Shown in pieces: positions 18,046-26,854 of a stretch of 64,000 nucleotides of DNA. The notes under the pieces are model-generated. The model saw only the letters and a list, made by a program, of their open reading frames with translations, was not told the origin of the DNA and did not search any database. The translations under genes and the position numbers were made by a program. The DNA is taken from the NCBI RefSeq assembly GCF_030019085.1, contig NZ_JASEFJ010000003.1:122829-186828 (forward strand), given 5' to 3'. Position 1 is the stretch's first letter. Each line of letters begins with the position of its first letter. This DNA is from Methanoculleus sp. GTDB taxonomy: Archaea; Halobacteriota; Methanomicrobia; Methanomicrobiales; Methanoculleaceae.

Positions 18046-18074
18046 GTTTATAGGAAGAGATCTCCATTTTATAG
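18046..18074 (+). promoter_or_regulatory. Promoter of the L10e gene, two TATA-like boxes
   Basis: GTTTATAG at 18046-18053 and TTTTATAG at 18067-18074 both fit archaeal TATA boxes. The first would start transcription near 18075-18080, giving a leader of about 30 bases that contains the ribosome site GGAG at 18093-18096. The second would leave almost no leader. The first is therefore more likely. Confidence 0.5.
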
Positions 18075-18105
18075 AGCACCCAGAGATCGGCAGGAGTTTT
18101 TAGCT

Positions 18106-18618
18106 ATGGTACGAAAACCAGCGAGGATGTATCGGAATCTCGCAAAGAAAGCATATACACGCAGGGAATACATGGGCGGTGTGCCGGGCAGCAAGGTAGT
18201 GCAGTTCGATATGGGTAACCTCAGCGAGATCTATCCGGTCGAACTCTCCATCGTCGTCGACGAAGCCTGCCAGATCCGGCATACGGCGCTCGAAGCAGCC
18301 CGTATCAGCATTAACCGGCGTTTGATCAAGGATGTCGGAAGGGCGAACTTCCATCTTAAACTGCGGACATATCCACACCACGTGCTGCGCGAGAACAAGC
18401 AGGCAACCGGTGCAGGAGCCGACCGTGTCTCGGAGGGAATGCGTCTTGCCTTCGGCAAACCCGTCGGGACAGCGGCACGGGTTAGAGCGGGTCAGAAGAT
18501 CTTCTCCGTCTGGACAAACCCCCAGTATGTGGAGAAGGCCAAGGCCTCACTCAGGGGCGGAACCTACAAACTCCCGGCCCCGGCAAGGATCGTCGAAGAG
18601 CGGGTTCAGACAGTATGA
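18106..18618 (+). CDS. rpl10e: 50S ribosomal protein L10e (L16 homologue)
   Basis: A 170-residue archaeal L10e, counterpart of bacterial L16, placed near the peptidyl-transferase centre and the A-site tRNA. It has the family blocks [31 protein letters not shown] [15 protein letters not shown], and [22 protein letters not shown] with [16 protein letters not shown]. Length is normal. It is monocistronic here, preceded by its own promoter and followed by the fumarase promoter. Confidence 0.97.
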   Translation: MVRKPARMYRNLAKKAYTRREYMGGVPGSKVVQFDMGNLSEIYPVELSIVVDEACQIRHTALEAARISINRRLIKDVGRANFHLKLRTYPHHVLRENKQATGAGADRVSEGMRLAFGKPVGTAARVRAGQKIFSVWTNPQYVEKAKASLRGGTYKLPAPARIVEERVQTV

Positions 18619-18692
18619 ACCCACATTCACATCCAACATTTTCTGAGGTTCTCCCTGCAGGTTCCAGATCCGTTATCTGCTGGGAATATAGG

Positions 18693-18701
18693 TTTTTATA
18701 G
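18693..18701 (+). promoter_or_regulatory. TATA box for the fumarase-kor-suc-dacZ operon
   Basis: TTTTTATAG lies only about 20 bases before the ATG at 18721. At the usual archaeal spacing the transcript would begin at or within a few bases of the start codon, so the message is predicted to be leaderless. No ribosome-binding sequence is present before the ATG, which agrees. Confidence 0.6.
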
Positions 18702-18720
18702 TCTCTTCCCACCAGTATAG

Positions 18721-19560
18721 ATGATGGTCAATCAGGCAGATCCGGGGCTTGTAGCCGCGCTGGCAGACGCAACAGAACAGGCCTTCCGTGAGGCTGAGAC
18801 CAGACTCCCCCCCGACGTGCTTGCCGCACTCCGGCGGGCTGCAGCGGTCGAGACAAACCGGATCGCGAAACAGGAGTTTGATAACATCCTGGAGAACATC
18901 GCGCTTGCCGGGGAGCGCGGTGTGCCTATATGCCAGGACACCGGTGTGCCGGTGGTCTACCTGAGTCTCCCCCCAGACGTTCCCTTCTCGTCCGCGCTCT
19001 TTGAAGGGGTGCGAGAAGGGGTGCGCCGGGCTACTTCCAGCATCCCGCTCCGTCCAAACGTTGTCGATCCCATCACCCGGCAAAACACCGGCGACAACAC
19101 CGGTCTCGGGATGCCCGCCGTCCACGTGGTCCCCGGCGACCGACTCACGGTGACGGTGCTCCCGAAGGGTGCCGGTTCTGAGAACGTCTCCAGGATCGGG
19201 ATGCTCCTTCCCTCGCAAGTGAGCGGGATCCAGGAGTTTGTTGCCGAGACGATGCTCATTGCCGGGGGACGACCCTGCCCCCCGGTTATCCTTGGCGTCG
19301 GTATCGGGGGGACGTTTGATATGGCGGCAGCGCTTGCAAAGGAGGCCCTCCTCCTCCCGGTCGACATCATGGACAACTACGAGCAGGAACTCTGTGAAGC
19401 CGTCAACGCGCTCGGGATCGGGCCGATGGGGCTTGGCGGCGACGTGACGGCACTTGCGGTGAAGGTGAAACGTGCCTCCTGCCACACCGCGTCGCTCCCG
19501 GTGGCGGTGAACGTCCAGTGCTGGGCATCTCGACGGGCGAGCGTGGAGGTGATACGGTGA
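18721..19560 (+). CDS. fumA: Fumarate hydratase class I, alpha subunit
   Basis: The 279-residue N-terminal subunit of the two-subunit, iron-sulfur-dependent fumarase, interconverting fumarate and malate. Cluster-binding cysteines are visible in PICQDTGVP, GRPCPP and KRASCHTA, with the substrate-binding blocks RQNTGDNTG and GVGIGGTFDMAA. Start is the first of two tandem ATGs and is probably leaderless. The stop overlaps the beta subunit's GTG by four bases. It is the first gene of a nine-gene TCA operon. Confidence 0.95.
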   Translation: MMVNQADPGLVAALADATEQAFREAETRLPPDVLAALRRAAAVETNRIAKQEFDNILENIALAGERGVPICQDTGVPVVYLSLPPDVPFSSALFEGVREGVRRATSSIPLRPNVVDPITRQNTGDNTGLGMPAVHVVPGDRLTVTVLPKGAGSENVSRIGMLLPSQVSGIQEFVAETMLIAGGRPCPPVILGVGIGGTFDMAAALAKEALLLPVDIMDNYEQELCEAVNALGIGPMGLGGDVTALAVKVKRASCHTASLPVAVNVQCWASRRASVEVIR

Positions 19561-20114
19561 ACCTGACGACACCCCTCGGCGATGAGGTGCTCGACCTCCG
19601 GGCGGGCGACCGGGTAAGCCTCTCGGGAACGATCTACACCGCGCGCGACGAGGCACACCTCCGTATGATGGATGTGGGTATACCATTCGACCCCGAGGGT
19701 GCCGTGGTCTACCACTGCGGGCCTGTGGTGAAGGACGGTCGTCTCCTCGTTGCCGGTCCCACCACTTCCGCCCGGATGAATGCGCTCACCGGGTTCCTGA
19801 TCGATGCTGGCGTCCGCGGCCTGATCGGCAAGGGTGGGATGGAGCAGGAGGTGGTCGGGCGTCTGCGGGGCCGCGGTGTCTACCTCGCGTTCACCGGCGG
19901 GTGCGCAGTGCTTGCCGCAGCCCGTATGCAGGTTACAGGCGTCTATTTTGAGGATCTCGGTATGGCCGAAGCGGTCTGGGTGATCGAGGCCGATCACCTG
20001 CCGCTGACCGTCGGGATCGACGCCCACGGCGGCGACCTCTTCGCGGCCACACAGGAGAAAGCGAAAACACAATTTCACCAGCGATTCAATATAAAGCAGG
20101 ATACCTTCTCATGA
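19557..20114 (+). CDS. fumB: Fumarate hydratase class I, beta subunit
   Basis: The 185-residue C-terminal subunit of class I fumarase, carrying the TTPLGDEVLDLRAGDRVSLSG start, YHCGPV and GGCAVLAA motifs. I chose the GTG at 19557 because it is preceded by a near-perfect GGAGGTGA at the right distance and overlaps the alpha stop as GTGA; a frame from 19518 also exists but lacks such a site. Together with fumA it supplies the C4 branch leading to 2-oxoglutarate. Confidence 0.93.
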   Translation: MNLTTPLGDEVLDLRAGDRVSLSGTIYTARDEAHLRMMDVGIPFDPEGAVVYHCGPVVKDGRLLVAGPTTSARMNALTGFLIDAGVRGLIGKGGMEQEVVGRLRGRGVYLAFTGGCAVLAAARMQVTGVYFEDLGMAEAVWVIEADHLPLTVGIDAHGGDLFAATQEKAKTQFHQRFNIKQDTFS

Positions 20115-20383
20115 AACTTGTCATCGATGAAATCCGCTGCAAAGGGTGTAACCTCTGCGTGCTGGTCTGCCCCTACAGGATATTCCAGGAGGGGACAGAA
20201 CTCAACGACCGCGGGATCGTCACTCCTGTCCTGGACCGCCCGGAACGCTGCACAAACTGCAGGCTACAGCCCCTCTACGGCCGGCTACTCTGTGGTGTAT
20301 GTCAGATGATCTGCCCTGACCAGGCGATCACCTGGGTCGATGAAAGACCGTTTGAACCGCATAAGGTGGAGGTGGAGTTTTGA
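20111..20383 (+). CDS. korD: 2-oxoglutarate:ferredoxin oxidoreductase, delta (ferredoxin) subunit
   Basis: A 90-residue 2[4Fe-4S] ferredoxin-like subunit that passes electrons between the KorABC core and ferredoxin. The first cluster motif is canonical, C10-KG-C-NL-C-VLV-CP. The second is unusual: CTNC is followed by a ten-residue insert (RLQPLYGRLL) before CGVCQMICP, giving five cysteines where four are needed. It overlaps both neighbours by four bases. Confidence 0.9.
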   Translation: MKLVIDEIRCKGCNLCVLVCPYRIFQEGTELNDRGIVTPVLDRPERCTNCRLQPLYGRLLCGVCQMICPDQAITWVDERPFEPHKVEVEF

Positions 20384-21480
20384 GCAGAACCGAGTTTATG
20401 CAGGGGAACGTCGCCTGTGCAGAGGGGGCGCTCGCCGCCGGGTGCCGGTTCTTCGGTGGCTACCCGATCACGCCGTCGACCGAGATAGCCGAGACGATGG
20501 CACGAAGGCTCCCGAAGGCCGGGGGGGTCTTCATCTCGATGGAGGACGAGCTCGGGAGCATCGCCGCGGTTATCGGCGCAGCATGGACGGGTGCCAGGGC
20601 GATGACCGCTACGAGCGGCCCCGGTTTCTCGCTGATGATGGAGAACATCGGTTACGCAGCCATGACCGAGACACCCTGCGTCATCGTCAACGTCCAGCGC
20701 GGCGGCCCGAGCACCGGGCAACCGACGCGGGCGGCGCAGGGCGACATGCTTCAGTGCCGGTTCGGCTCTCACGGCGACTACAGCACCATCGCGCTTGCAC
20801 CAAACTCCGTCCAGGAGATGTTTGACCTGACCGTAAAGGCCTTCAACCTGGCCGACCGGTTCAGGGTCCCCACATTTCTGATGGCCGATGAGATCATCGG
20901 CCACATGCGCGAGCGTATTACCATCCCCGACAGGGTCGAGATCACCCGCCCGGCCCCCCTCCTGGAGGGCAAACTCCCGTTTGAGGCCGGGGACGACCGG
21001 GTGCCCGGCTTTGCACCGTTCGGCTCCGGCAGGGCCATACATGTGACGGGGCTCACCCACGATGAGCGGGGATACCCGGACACAACCGATCCTGAAGCAC
21101 ACGAGCGGCTTGTGCGGAGACTGGTCGCAAAGGTCGAGTCGGCGCGCCGGGAGATCGCCGACTACGAGGTCGTGAACCCTGATGCCGGCATGGTCTTTGT
21201 CACCTACGGTGCGCCGTCGCGGACGGTGCAGCAGGTGATCCACGATCACCCAGATGAGGAGATCGGGCACCTGCGTCTCCGGGCTGTCTGGCCGTTTCCG
21301 GAGTTTGCACTGGATGAGTTTCCAGACGCCACGGTCTTCCTCATGCCTGAAATGAACATGGGCCAGATCTCGCGGGAGGTCGAGCGTCACGTCGGACAAC
21401 CGGTCGTCCCGATCCCGAAACTCGGTGGTGACCTCCACACCCCTGCCGAACTCCTTCGCGCGATGGAGGCATACCGATGA
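20380..21480 (+). CDS. korA: 2-oxoglutarate:ferredoxin oxidoreductase, alpha subunit
   Basis: A 366-residue subunit of the CoA-dependent 2-oxoacid:ferredoxin oxidoreductase. It starts MSRTEFMQGNVACAEGALAAGC with GGYPITPSTEIAE, the typical alpha-subunit pyrophosphate/CoA domain signature, and QRGGPSTGQPT. In methanogens Kor usually works reductively, making 2-oxoglutarate from succinyl-CoA for glutamate synthesis. Translation appears to use TTG at 20380, four bases inside korD, behind GGAGGTGGAG. Confidence 0.94.
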   Translation: MSRTEFMQGNVACAEGALAAGCRFFGGYPITPSTEIAETMARRLPKAGGVFISMEDELGSIAAVIGAAWTGARAMTATSGPGFSLMMENIGYAAMTETPCVIVNVQRGGPSTGQPTRAAQGDMLQCRFGSHGDYSTIALAPNSVQEMFDLTVKAFNLADRFRVPTFLMADEIIGHMRERITIPDRVEITRPAPLLEGKLPFEAGDDRVPGFAPFGSGRAIHVTGLTHDERGYPDTTDPEAHERLVRRLVAKVESARREIADYEVVNPDAGMVFVTYGAPSRTVQQVIHDHPDEEIGHLRLRAVWPFPEFALDEFPDATVFLMPEMNMGQISREVERHVGQPVVPIPKLGGDLHTPAELLRAMEAYR

Positions 21481-22265
21481 GCACAACCGAATGGCGCCGG
21501 GAAGACCGGTTGCCGCACATATACTGCAGCGGTTGCGGGAACGGAACGGTCATCAACTGCACCCTGGCTGCGGTAGATGAGATGGGGTGGAAACGTGAGG
21601 AGACGGTATTCCTCTCCGGGATCGGCTGTTCCTCCCGTGCACCAGGCTACATCAACACCGACTCGCTTCATACCACGCACGGCAGAGCGCTTGCGTTTGC
21701 CACCGGGGTGAAACTGGCGCGCCCGGACCTGCACGTTGTCGTCTTTACGGGGGACGGCGACCTTGCCGCCATCGGTGGGAACCACTTCATCCACGCCTGT
21801 CGCCGGAACCTGGATGTCACCGTTGTCTGCATGAACAACCAGATCTACGGGATGACAGGGGGACAGGGGAGCCCGACGACGCCGCCGGGAGCGATCTCGA
21901 CAACAACACCATACGGTTCGAGCGAACCGGCGTTCGATCTTACTGAACTTGCCATCGCCGCCGGCGCAAACTATGTCGCCCGCTGGACGTCCTACCACGT
22001 CAAGGAACTCACAAAGGCCATCGTCGAAGGCCTCCAGACACCGGGGCTTGCGTTCATCGAGGTGCGAACACAGTGCCCGACGAACTACGGCCGCTCCAAC
22101 AAGATGAGAGAGGTTTCCGATATGATCGAGTACCTCCGGAGCCACGCGATGCTCGTCCCGAAGTACAACCGGTTGATCGCCGAGGGTAAACCTATCCCGG
22201 AGGGGACGTTCACCGTCGGGGAACTGATCCGGCGGAACCGGCCAGCGATGGGGGTGCGACCATGA
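21477..22265 (+). CDS. korB: 2-oxoglutarate:ferredoxin oxidoreductase, beta subunit
   Basis: A 262-residue thiamine-diphosphate-binding subunit. The motif GDGDLAAIGGNHFIHACRRN followed by MNNQIYGMTGGQ is the GDG...NN ThDP/Mg site, and YCSGCGNGTV and GIGCSS carry cysteines that can hold a [4Fe-4S] cluster. The start ATG overlaps korA's stop and the stop overlaps korC's start. Confidence 0.95.
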   Translation: MSTTEWRREDRLPHIYCSGCGNGTVINCTLAAVDEMGWKREETVFLSGIGCSSRAPGYINTDSLHTTHGRALAFATGVKLARPDLHVVVFTGDGDLAAIGGNHFIHACRRNLDVTVVCMNNQIYGMTGGQGSPTTPPGAISTTTPYGSSEPAFDLTELAIAAGANYVARWTSYHVKELTKAIVEGLQTPGLAFIEVRTQCPTNYGRSNKMREVSDMIEYLRSHAMLVPKYNRLIAEGKPIPEGTFTVGELIRRNRPAMGVRP

Positions 22266-22801
22266 GGCACGAGATCAGGTTCTCGGGATACGGCGGGCAG
22301 GGGATAATCCTCTCCTCGGTCATCCTGGGGCGGGCCGCAGCGCTCTACGACAACAAATACGCCGTCCAGACACAGGTCTACGGTCCCGAGGCCCGTGGCG
22401 GGGCATCGATGGGGCAGGTTGTGATCGATGATGAACCTATCCTCTTTCCCGAGGTGACCGACCCCGATATCTACGTCATCATGTCCCGACAGGGATTTGA
22501 GAAGTACGGTATACGTGCACGGGAGGACGCGTTCATGCTGATCGATGCCGACCTTGTCAGGTCGCGTCCTGCTTGCCGCTACTGTGAGATCCCGGCGACG
22601 TCGGAGGCGAAGAACACCCTGGGCCGGGAGATCGTGGCAAACATCGTTATGATAGGTGCTCTTGTGGCCACAACTGGCGTCGTGAGCAGAGATGCAATAG
22701 AGCGTGCAGTGCTTGACAGCGTGCCAAAGGGTACCGAGGGTCTGAACCAGCGGGCTATGAAACGTGGATTTGAACTTGGAGAGCGAGCGTGTAATCAATG
22801 A
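22262..22801 (+). CDS. korC: 2-oxoglutarate:ferredoxin oxidoreductase, gamma subunit
   Basis: A 179-residue gamma subunit with the N-terminal RFSGYGGQGIILSSVILG and the YGPEARGGASMGQVVI block shared by all 2-oxoacid oxidoreductase gamma domains. It completes the four-subunit KorDABC enzyme. Both junctions are 4-nt overlaps, the last being ATGA with sucC. Confidence 0.95.
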   Translation: MRHEIRFSGYGGQGIILSSVILGRAAALYDNKYAVQTQVYGPEARGGASMGQVVIDDEPILFPEVTDPDIYVIMSRQGFEKYGIRAREDAFMLIDADLVRSRPACRYCEIPATSEAKNTLGREIVANIVMIGALVATTGVVSRDAIERAVLDSVPKGTEGLNQRAMKRGFELGERACNQ

Positions 22802-23883
22802 AGTTACTGGAATACGAGGCAAAAGGGGTCTTTTCGGACTACGGGATACCCATTCCGAAGGGGTTTGTCATACGCGAACCAGAAGAGATCACAGCGCACC
22901 TGCAAGAGGTCGGGGATGCCGTGGTGCTGAAAGCAGAGGTGGACGTCGGCGGCCGGGGGAAGGCCGGTGGCGTCCTGATGGTCGATTCGGCGTCGGCGGT
23001 CGAGAAAGCGCGTGAACTCTTCTCCCGGGAGATCCGGGGAGTTCCGGTGAGGGAGATCCTGGTAGAGGAGCGACTTGAGATTGAGCACGAGTACTACCTC
23101 AGCATCGCCATCGACCGCTCGAGCAAACAACCGGTTGTGCTCTTCGGGGATACCGGGGGGGTCGAGATCGAGAGGGCTGCAAAGGAGGAGGAGTCCGCCA
23201 TACGGAGGGCTTTAGTCTCTCCCCTCCTCCGGGAGGTACCGGCGTTTCTGATGCGGGAACTCCTGGCCGGGGCGCCCGCAGATATAGCCCCGGTCATCAA
23301 CAACCTCTACCGGATCTTTCAGGAAAAGGACGCCATGCTCGCTGAGATCAACCCGCTTGTGACTACCCCTGCCGGAGTGTATGCTGCCGATGCAAAACTT
23401 ATCATCGACGACAACGCCCTCGCACGCCAGGGGATCGAGGTCAACCGCGACCTCTCCGAGCGCGAACGCGAGGCCGAGAGGCACGGGTTCTCCTACGTGG
23501 AACTCGATGGGACGATCGGGGTCATCGGGAACGGTGCCGGGCTAACCATGTCGACAATCGACCTCATCGACTACTACAGAGGCCGTGCGGCAAACTTCCT
23601 GGACGTCGGTGGCGGTGCCGACCAGGAACGGGTGATGCATGCTGTACGACTTGTCGCAAGCCTCCCATCAGTGAAGGTGATCCTTGTAAACCTGCTCGGC
23701 GGCATCACCCGGTGCGACGAGGTCGCGCGGGGGATCATCACCGCCGGGGTAGATGTGCCCGTGATCGTCCGGATGGCCGGGACTAACGAGGAACAGGGCC
23801 GGCGGTTGCTCGCAGAGCACGGTTACCGGATGGTCGATAGCATGGAAGCGGCCGTGAGGGTGGCGCTGGAGGTTGGAGAATGA
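22798..23883 (+). CDS. sucC: Succinate-CoA ligase, beta subunit
   Basis: A 361-residue ADP-forming succinyl-CoA synthetase beta subunit. The ATP-grasp domain covers the first 220 residues (KLLEYEAKGVFSDYGIPIPKG, VLKAEVDVGGRGKAGG), followed by the flavodoxin-like domain with GNGAGLTMSTIDLI and NLLGGITRCDEVARGI. In this setting it should activate succinate to succinyl-CoA for KorDABC. It overlaps korC and sucD by four bases each. Confidence 0.95.
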   Translation: MKLLEYEAKGVFSDYGIPIPKGFVIREPEEITAHLQEVGDAVVLKAEVDVGGRGKAGGVLMVDSASAVEKARELFSREIRGVPVREILVEERLEIEHEYYLSIAIDRSSKQPVVLFGDTGGVEIERAAKEEESAIRRALVSPLLREVPAFLMRELLAGAPADIAPVINNLYRIFQEKDAMLAEINPLVTTPAGVYAADAKLIIDDNALARQGIEVNRDLSEREREAERHGFSYVELDGTIGVIGNGAGLTMSTIDLIDYYRGRAANFLDVGGGADQERVMHAVRLVASLPSVKVILVNLLGGITRCDEVARGIITAGVDVPVIVRMAGTNEEQGRRLLAEHGYRMVDSMEAAVRVALEVGE

Positions 23884-24746
23884 TCTACGGTGACCGTAAC
23901 CTGGGTGTGATAGTTCAGAACATCACAGGGAGACAGGGGCGGTTCCACACGGAACTCATGAACGCTTACGCCCGTGAGGTTGGCTGGAGAGGGATTGTTG
24001 CCGGAGTAGCCCCCGGTAAGGCCGGGATGGAGGTTGACGGTGTCCCGGTCTACAACACCGTGAAAGATGCGCTCGCAGAGCACGATGCAACCGCAAGCGT
24101 CATATTTGTCCCGGCACCTGCCGCCGGGGATGCTATCATGGAGGCGGCATATGCGGGGATAGAACTTGCCGTCGTGATAACCGAGCACATCCCCGTCCAT
24201 GACACCATGAAGGCGATCGCCTATGCGAAACTCCATGACTGCACCGTCATCGGCCCGAATTGTCCGGGCCTCCTCTCGCCGGGCGAGTGCAAACTCGGGA
24301 TCATGCCGGCCCACCTTGCCACCCGCGGAGAGGTTGGAGTGGTCTCCCGGAGCGGCACCCTGACATACGAGGTGGTCGATGAACTCAGTCGCGCCGGTAT
24401 CGGCCAGAGCACGGTTGTCGGGATAGGCGGCGACCCGGTGATCGGGCAGACGTTTGTGGACGCGCTTGCCCGTTTTGAAGAGGATCCGCACACAAAGGCC
24501 GTTGTTGTCATCGGCGAGGTTGGCGGGAACCTTGAGGAGGAGGGCGTCCGGTCGACCGATCTGCCGGTCGTCGCCTACATCGCAGGCGTGAGCGCCCCTC
24601 CCGAAAAGCGGATGGGTCACGCCGGTGCGATCATCGAGGGCGGCGAGGGCGACGCGCGGTCAAAGGTCAGACGGCTCTCTGAGGTGGGAGTTCCGGTCGC
24701 GGCCAGGCCGTCGGAGATACCAGGGCTGGTCCTGGAGTTGTTATGA
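23880..24746 (+). CDS. sucD: Succinate-CoA ligase, alpha subunit
   Basis: A 288-residue CoA-binding subunit. The Rossmann domain has [15 protein letters not shown], and the phosphohistidine lies in [17 protein letters not shown], as in other SucD proteins. The block [36 protein letters not shown] is typical. It overlaps sucC and dacZ by four bases each. Confidence 0.96.
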   Translation: MIYGDRNLGVIVQNITGRQGRFHTELMNAYAREVGWRGIVAGVAPGKAGMEVDGVPVYNTVKDALAEHDATASVIFVPAPAAGDAIMEAAYAGIELAVVITEHIPVHDTMKAIAYAKLHDCTVIGPNCPGLLSPGECKLGIMPAHLATRGEVGVVSRSGTLTYEVVDELSRAGIGQSTVVGIGGDPVIGQTFVDALARFEEDPHTKAVVVIGEVGGNLEEEGVRSTDLPVVAYIAGVSAPPEKRMGHAGAIIEGGEGDARSKVRRLSEVGVPVAARPSEIPGLVLELL

Positions 24747-25555
24747 ACGGCGAACTGATGCTTGCAACCGCCTGCGAGGTTGCGAAGAAGATTGGTGCCA
24801 AGGCGGTTGTATCGTTCATCGAGCCGATCACGATCGTGGCAGAACCGCCCCAGATCCCGATCATACAGGTGCAGGAACTCCAGCTCGATGTCCTCAAAGA
24901 CCTCACGATGCACGATATTCTGGAAGTGAGCGAACGCCATCTGCTCGATGCTGCGGTTCATATCTACCTCCAGCGCAACTTTGAGACCGGGCTTGTCGTC
25001 GGGGTCTTCCCCTACGCCGTCGTCATATACGATATCGAGGAGGGGAAGAACTTCATAAGCCTCAAGGAATTCTCCGATATCGTCCCCCGCGAGGTTCTCC
25101 ACGCCGTTCTCACGCTGGCCCTTGAGATCGCGGTCGAGGGTAGAGAGGGGCGCGCCATAGGCACGGCGTTCATCATCGGCGACCCGGAGGAGATCTTCCT
25201 CCACTCTCACCAGGCGATCCTGAACCCCTACCAGGGCCATCACGCCTCCCTTCGGGACATCAAGAACCGGGATAACTGGGAGAGTGTGAAAGAGTTCGCC
25301 CAGCTCGACGGCGTCTTTGTCATAGACAGGAGCGGTGAGGTCCATGCGGCCGGCAGGTATCTGGACGTCACTGGACGGGACATTGACCTACCTGGCGGTC
25401 TTGGCGGTCGGCACCGCGCCACCGCGTCCATCACACGGGAGATCCCGGCCGTCGGCGTCACGGTCTCCGAGAGCGGGGGCGTGGTGCGCGTCTTCAGGAA
25501 CGGGGAGTGCAAGATCAGTATCCGTTCCGATATCCGCCTTCGATGTAAGGGTTAG
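24743..25555 (+). CDS. dacZ: Diadenylate cyclase, euryarchaeal DacZ type
   Basis: This 270-residue protein should make cyclic di-AMP from two ATP. The C-terminal DisA_N domain has the two catalytic motifs: DGV at 189-191 in LDGVFVIDRSGEV, and RHR at 223-225 in GGLGGRHRATASITRE. The N-terminal half (1-170) is the archaeal regulatory region with a pyruvate-kinase-alpha/beta-like start (ATACEVAKKIGAKAVVSF). In other archaea c-di-AMP controls osmotic and potassium balance. Its 4-nt overlap with sucD puts signal synthesis under the same transcript as the partial TCA cycle, which is unusual. Confidence 0.9.
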   Translation: MNGELMLATACEVAKKIGAKAVVSFIEPITIVAEPPQIPIIQVQELQLDVLKDLTMHDILEVSERHLLDAAVHIYLQRNFETGLVVGVFPYAVVIYDIEEGKNFISLKEFSDIVPREVLHAVLTLALEIAVEGREGRAIGTAFIIGDPEEIFLHSHQAILNPYQGHHASLRDIKNRDNWESVKEFAQLDGVFVIDRSGEVHAAGRYLDVTGRDIDLPGGLGGRHRATASITREIPAVGVTVSESGGVVRVFRNGECKISIRSDIRLRCKG

Positions 25556-25561
25556 AAACGG

Positions 25562-25569
25562 TTATATGA
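25562..25569 (+). promoter_or_regulatory. TATA box for SAM synthetase
   Basis: TTATATGA just after the dacZ stop, inside an AT-rich patch (25556-25600). Transcription would begin near 25592, leaving about 24 bases with the ribosome site GGTGG before the ATG at 25616. Confidence 0.55.
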
Positions 25570-25615
25570 ATTGCAATCATTTCTCTTATCATACTTTAGA
25601 ACTACGGTGGATTTG

Positions 25616-26818
25616 ATGACCAGGAACATCAGCGTAGAGGGGCTTGAGCAGATCCCAATCGAGAAGCAGCGGATAGAACTGGTGGAGCGCAAGTGCCTGG
25701 GGCACCCGGACAGTCTGGCGGACGGTATCGCAGAGTCGATCAGCCGCGCACTCAGCAGGTCTTACATGGAGGAGTGCGGGAACGTCCTGCACCACAACAC
25801 CGACCAGGGGGAGGTCGTTGCGGGCGAGTCGCTCCCGAAGTTTGGCGGCGGTATCATTACAAGACCGATCTACTTCCTCATCTCGGGGCGGGCGACAAAG
25901 ACCTTCAACGGTGTGAACATCCCGGCGGACGCGATCGCCGTCGAGGCAGCACGGGGCTACATCAGGAAGGTACTTCCCCTGCTCAACATGGAGCGCGATG
26001 TCATCGTTGACTGCCGGATGGGAAGGGGGTCGACAGACCTTCAGGACGTCTTCCGGTCGTGCTCGGGGAAGGCCCCGCGGGCGAACGACACCTCGTTTGG
26101 TGTGGGGCATGCACCGTTCAGTGAGGCGGAGAGCATCGTTCTTGGTGTTTCTACGTTCATAGACGAGACGCTCCGGCCGAAATACCCGGTCATCGGCCAG
26201 GACTGCAAGATCATGTGCCTTCGTGACGGTGATACCATCAACCTCACCATCGCGATGGCGTTTGTTGACCGCTACTGTTCGGGCATCGCCGACTATATCG
26301 AGCAGAAGAACTTCCTGACGGAGCAGATAGCGACGGTTGCAGGGCAGTTCACCAGCAGGAGGGTCAACGTTGCCATAAACACCGCTGATGACCTGGACAA
26401 TGGTAGCATCTTCCTGACTGTCTCCGGCACCTCGGCCGAGATGGGGGATGACGGTTCGGTCGGTCGGGGGAACCGCGCGAACGGCCTGATCACCCCGAAC
26501 CGCCCGATGAGCATGGAGGCGACGAGCGGAAAGAACCCGATCAACCATATTGGAAAGATCTACAACCTCCTGGCAACAGAGATCGCGAAGGACTGTGTTG
26601 CAAGGGTCGAGGGTATAGAGGAGATCTACGTCCGCCTCCTCTCGCAGATCGGCCACCCGATCGACCAGCCACATATCGCAAGTGCCCAGATCCTACCGAA
26701 ACGCGGTTTTGAGGTGAGCACCCTCAGGCGGGAGGTCGAGGGGATAATCGATGAATGGCTGGAGAGGACCAACACCATCACCGAGAAGGTTATCAGGGGA
26801 GAACTCTCTACCTTTTGA
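25616..26818 (+). CDS. mat: S-adenosylmethionine synthetase, archaeal type
   Basis: A 400-residue archaeal methionine adenosyltransferase, making SAM from methionine and ATP. It has the archaeal blocks [46 protein letters not shown] and [23 protein letters not shown] chose the ATG at 25616 (MTRNISVEG) over the frame open from 25571, since homology starts there and GGTGG precedes it. It is a monocistronic gene between the TCA operon and the histidine genes. Confidence 0.96.
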   Translation: MTRNISVEGLEQIPIEKQRIELVERKCLGHPDSLADGIAESISRALSRSYMEECGNVLHHNTDQGEVVAGESLPKFGGGIITRPIYFLISGRATKTFNGVNIPADAIAVEAARGYIRKVLPLLNMERDVIVDCRMGRGSTDLQDVFRSCSGKAPRANDTSFGVGHAPFSEAESIVLGVSTFIDETLRPKYPVIGQDCKIMCLRDGDTINLTIAMAFVDRYCSGIADYIEQKNFLTEQIATVAGQFTSRRVNVAINTADDLDNGSIFLTVSGTSAEMGDDGSVGRGNRANGLITPNRPMSMEATSGKNPINHIGKIYNLLATEIAKDCVARVEGIEEIYVRLLSQIGHPIDQPHIASAQILPKRGFEVSTLRREVEGIIDEWLERTNTITEKVIRGELSTF

Positions 26819-26854
26819 TCTTTCACACCCTACAATTTCTGGAGTCTGCAATCC

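Noticed and set aside
20302..21486. 394-codon open frame on the minus strand over korA
   Set aside because: Antisense shadow of korA, with no recognisable domain and a biased composition.
25589..26674. 361-codon open frame on the minus strand over SAM synthetase
   Set aside because: Shadow of an essential conserved gene, with no motif.
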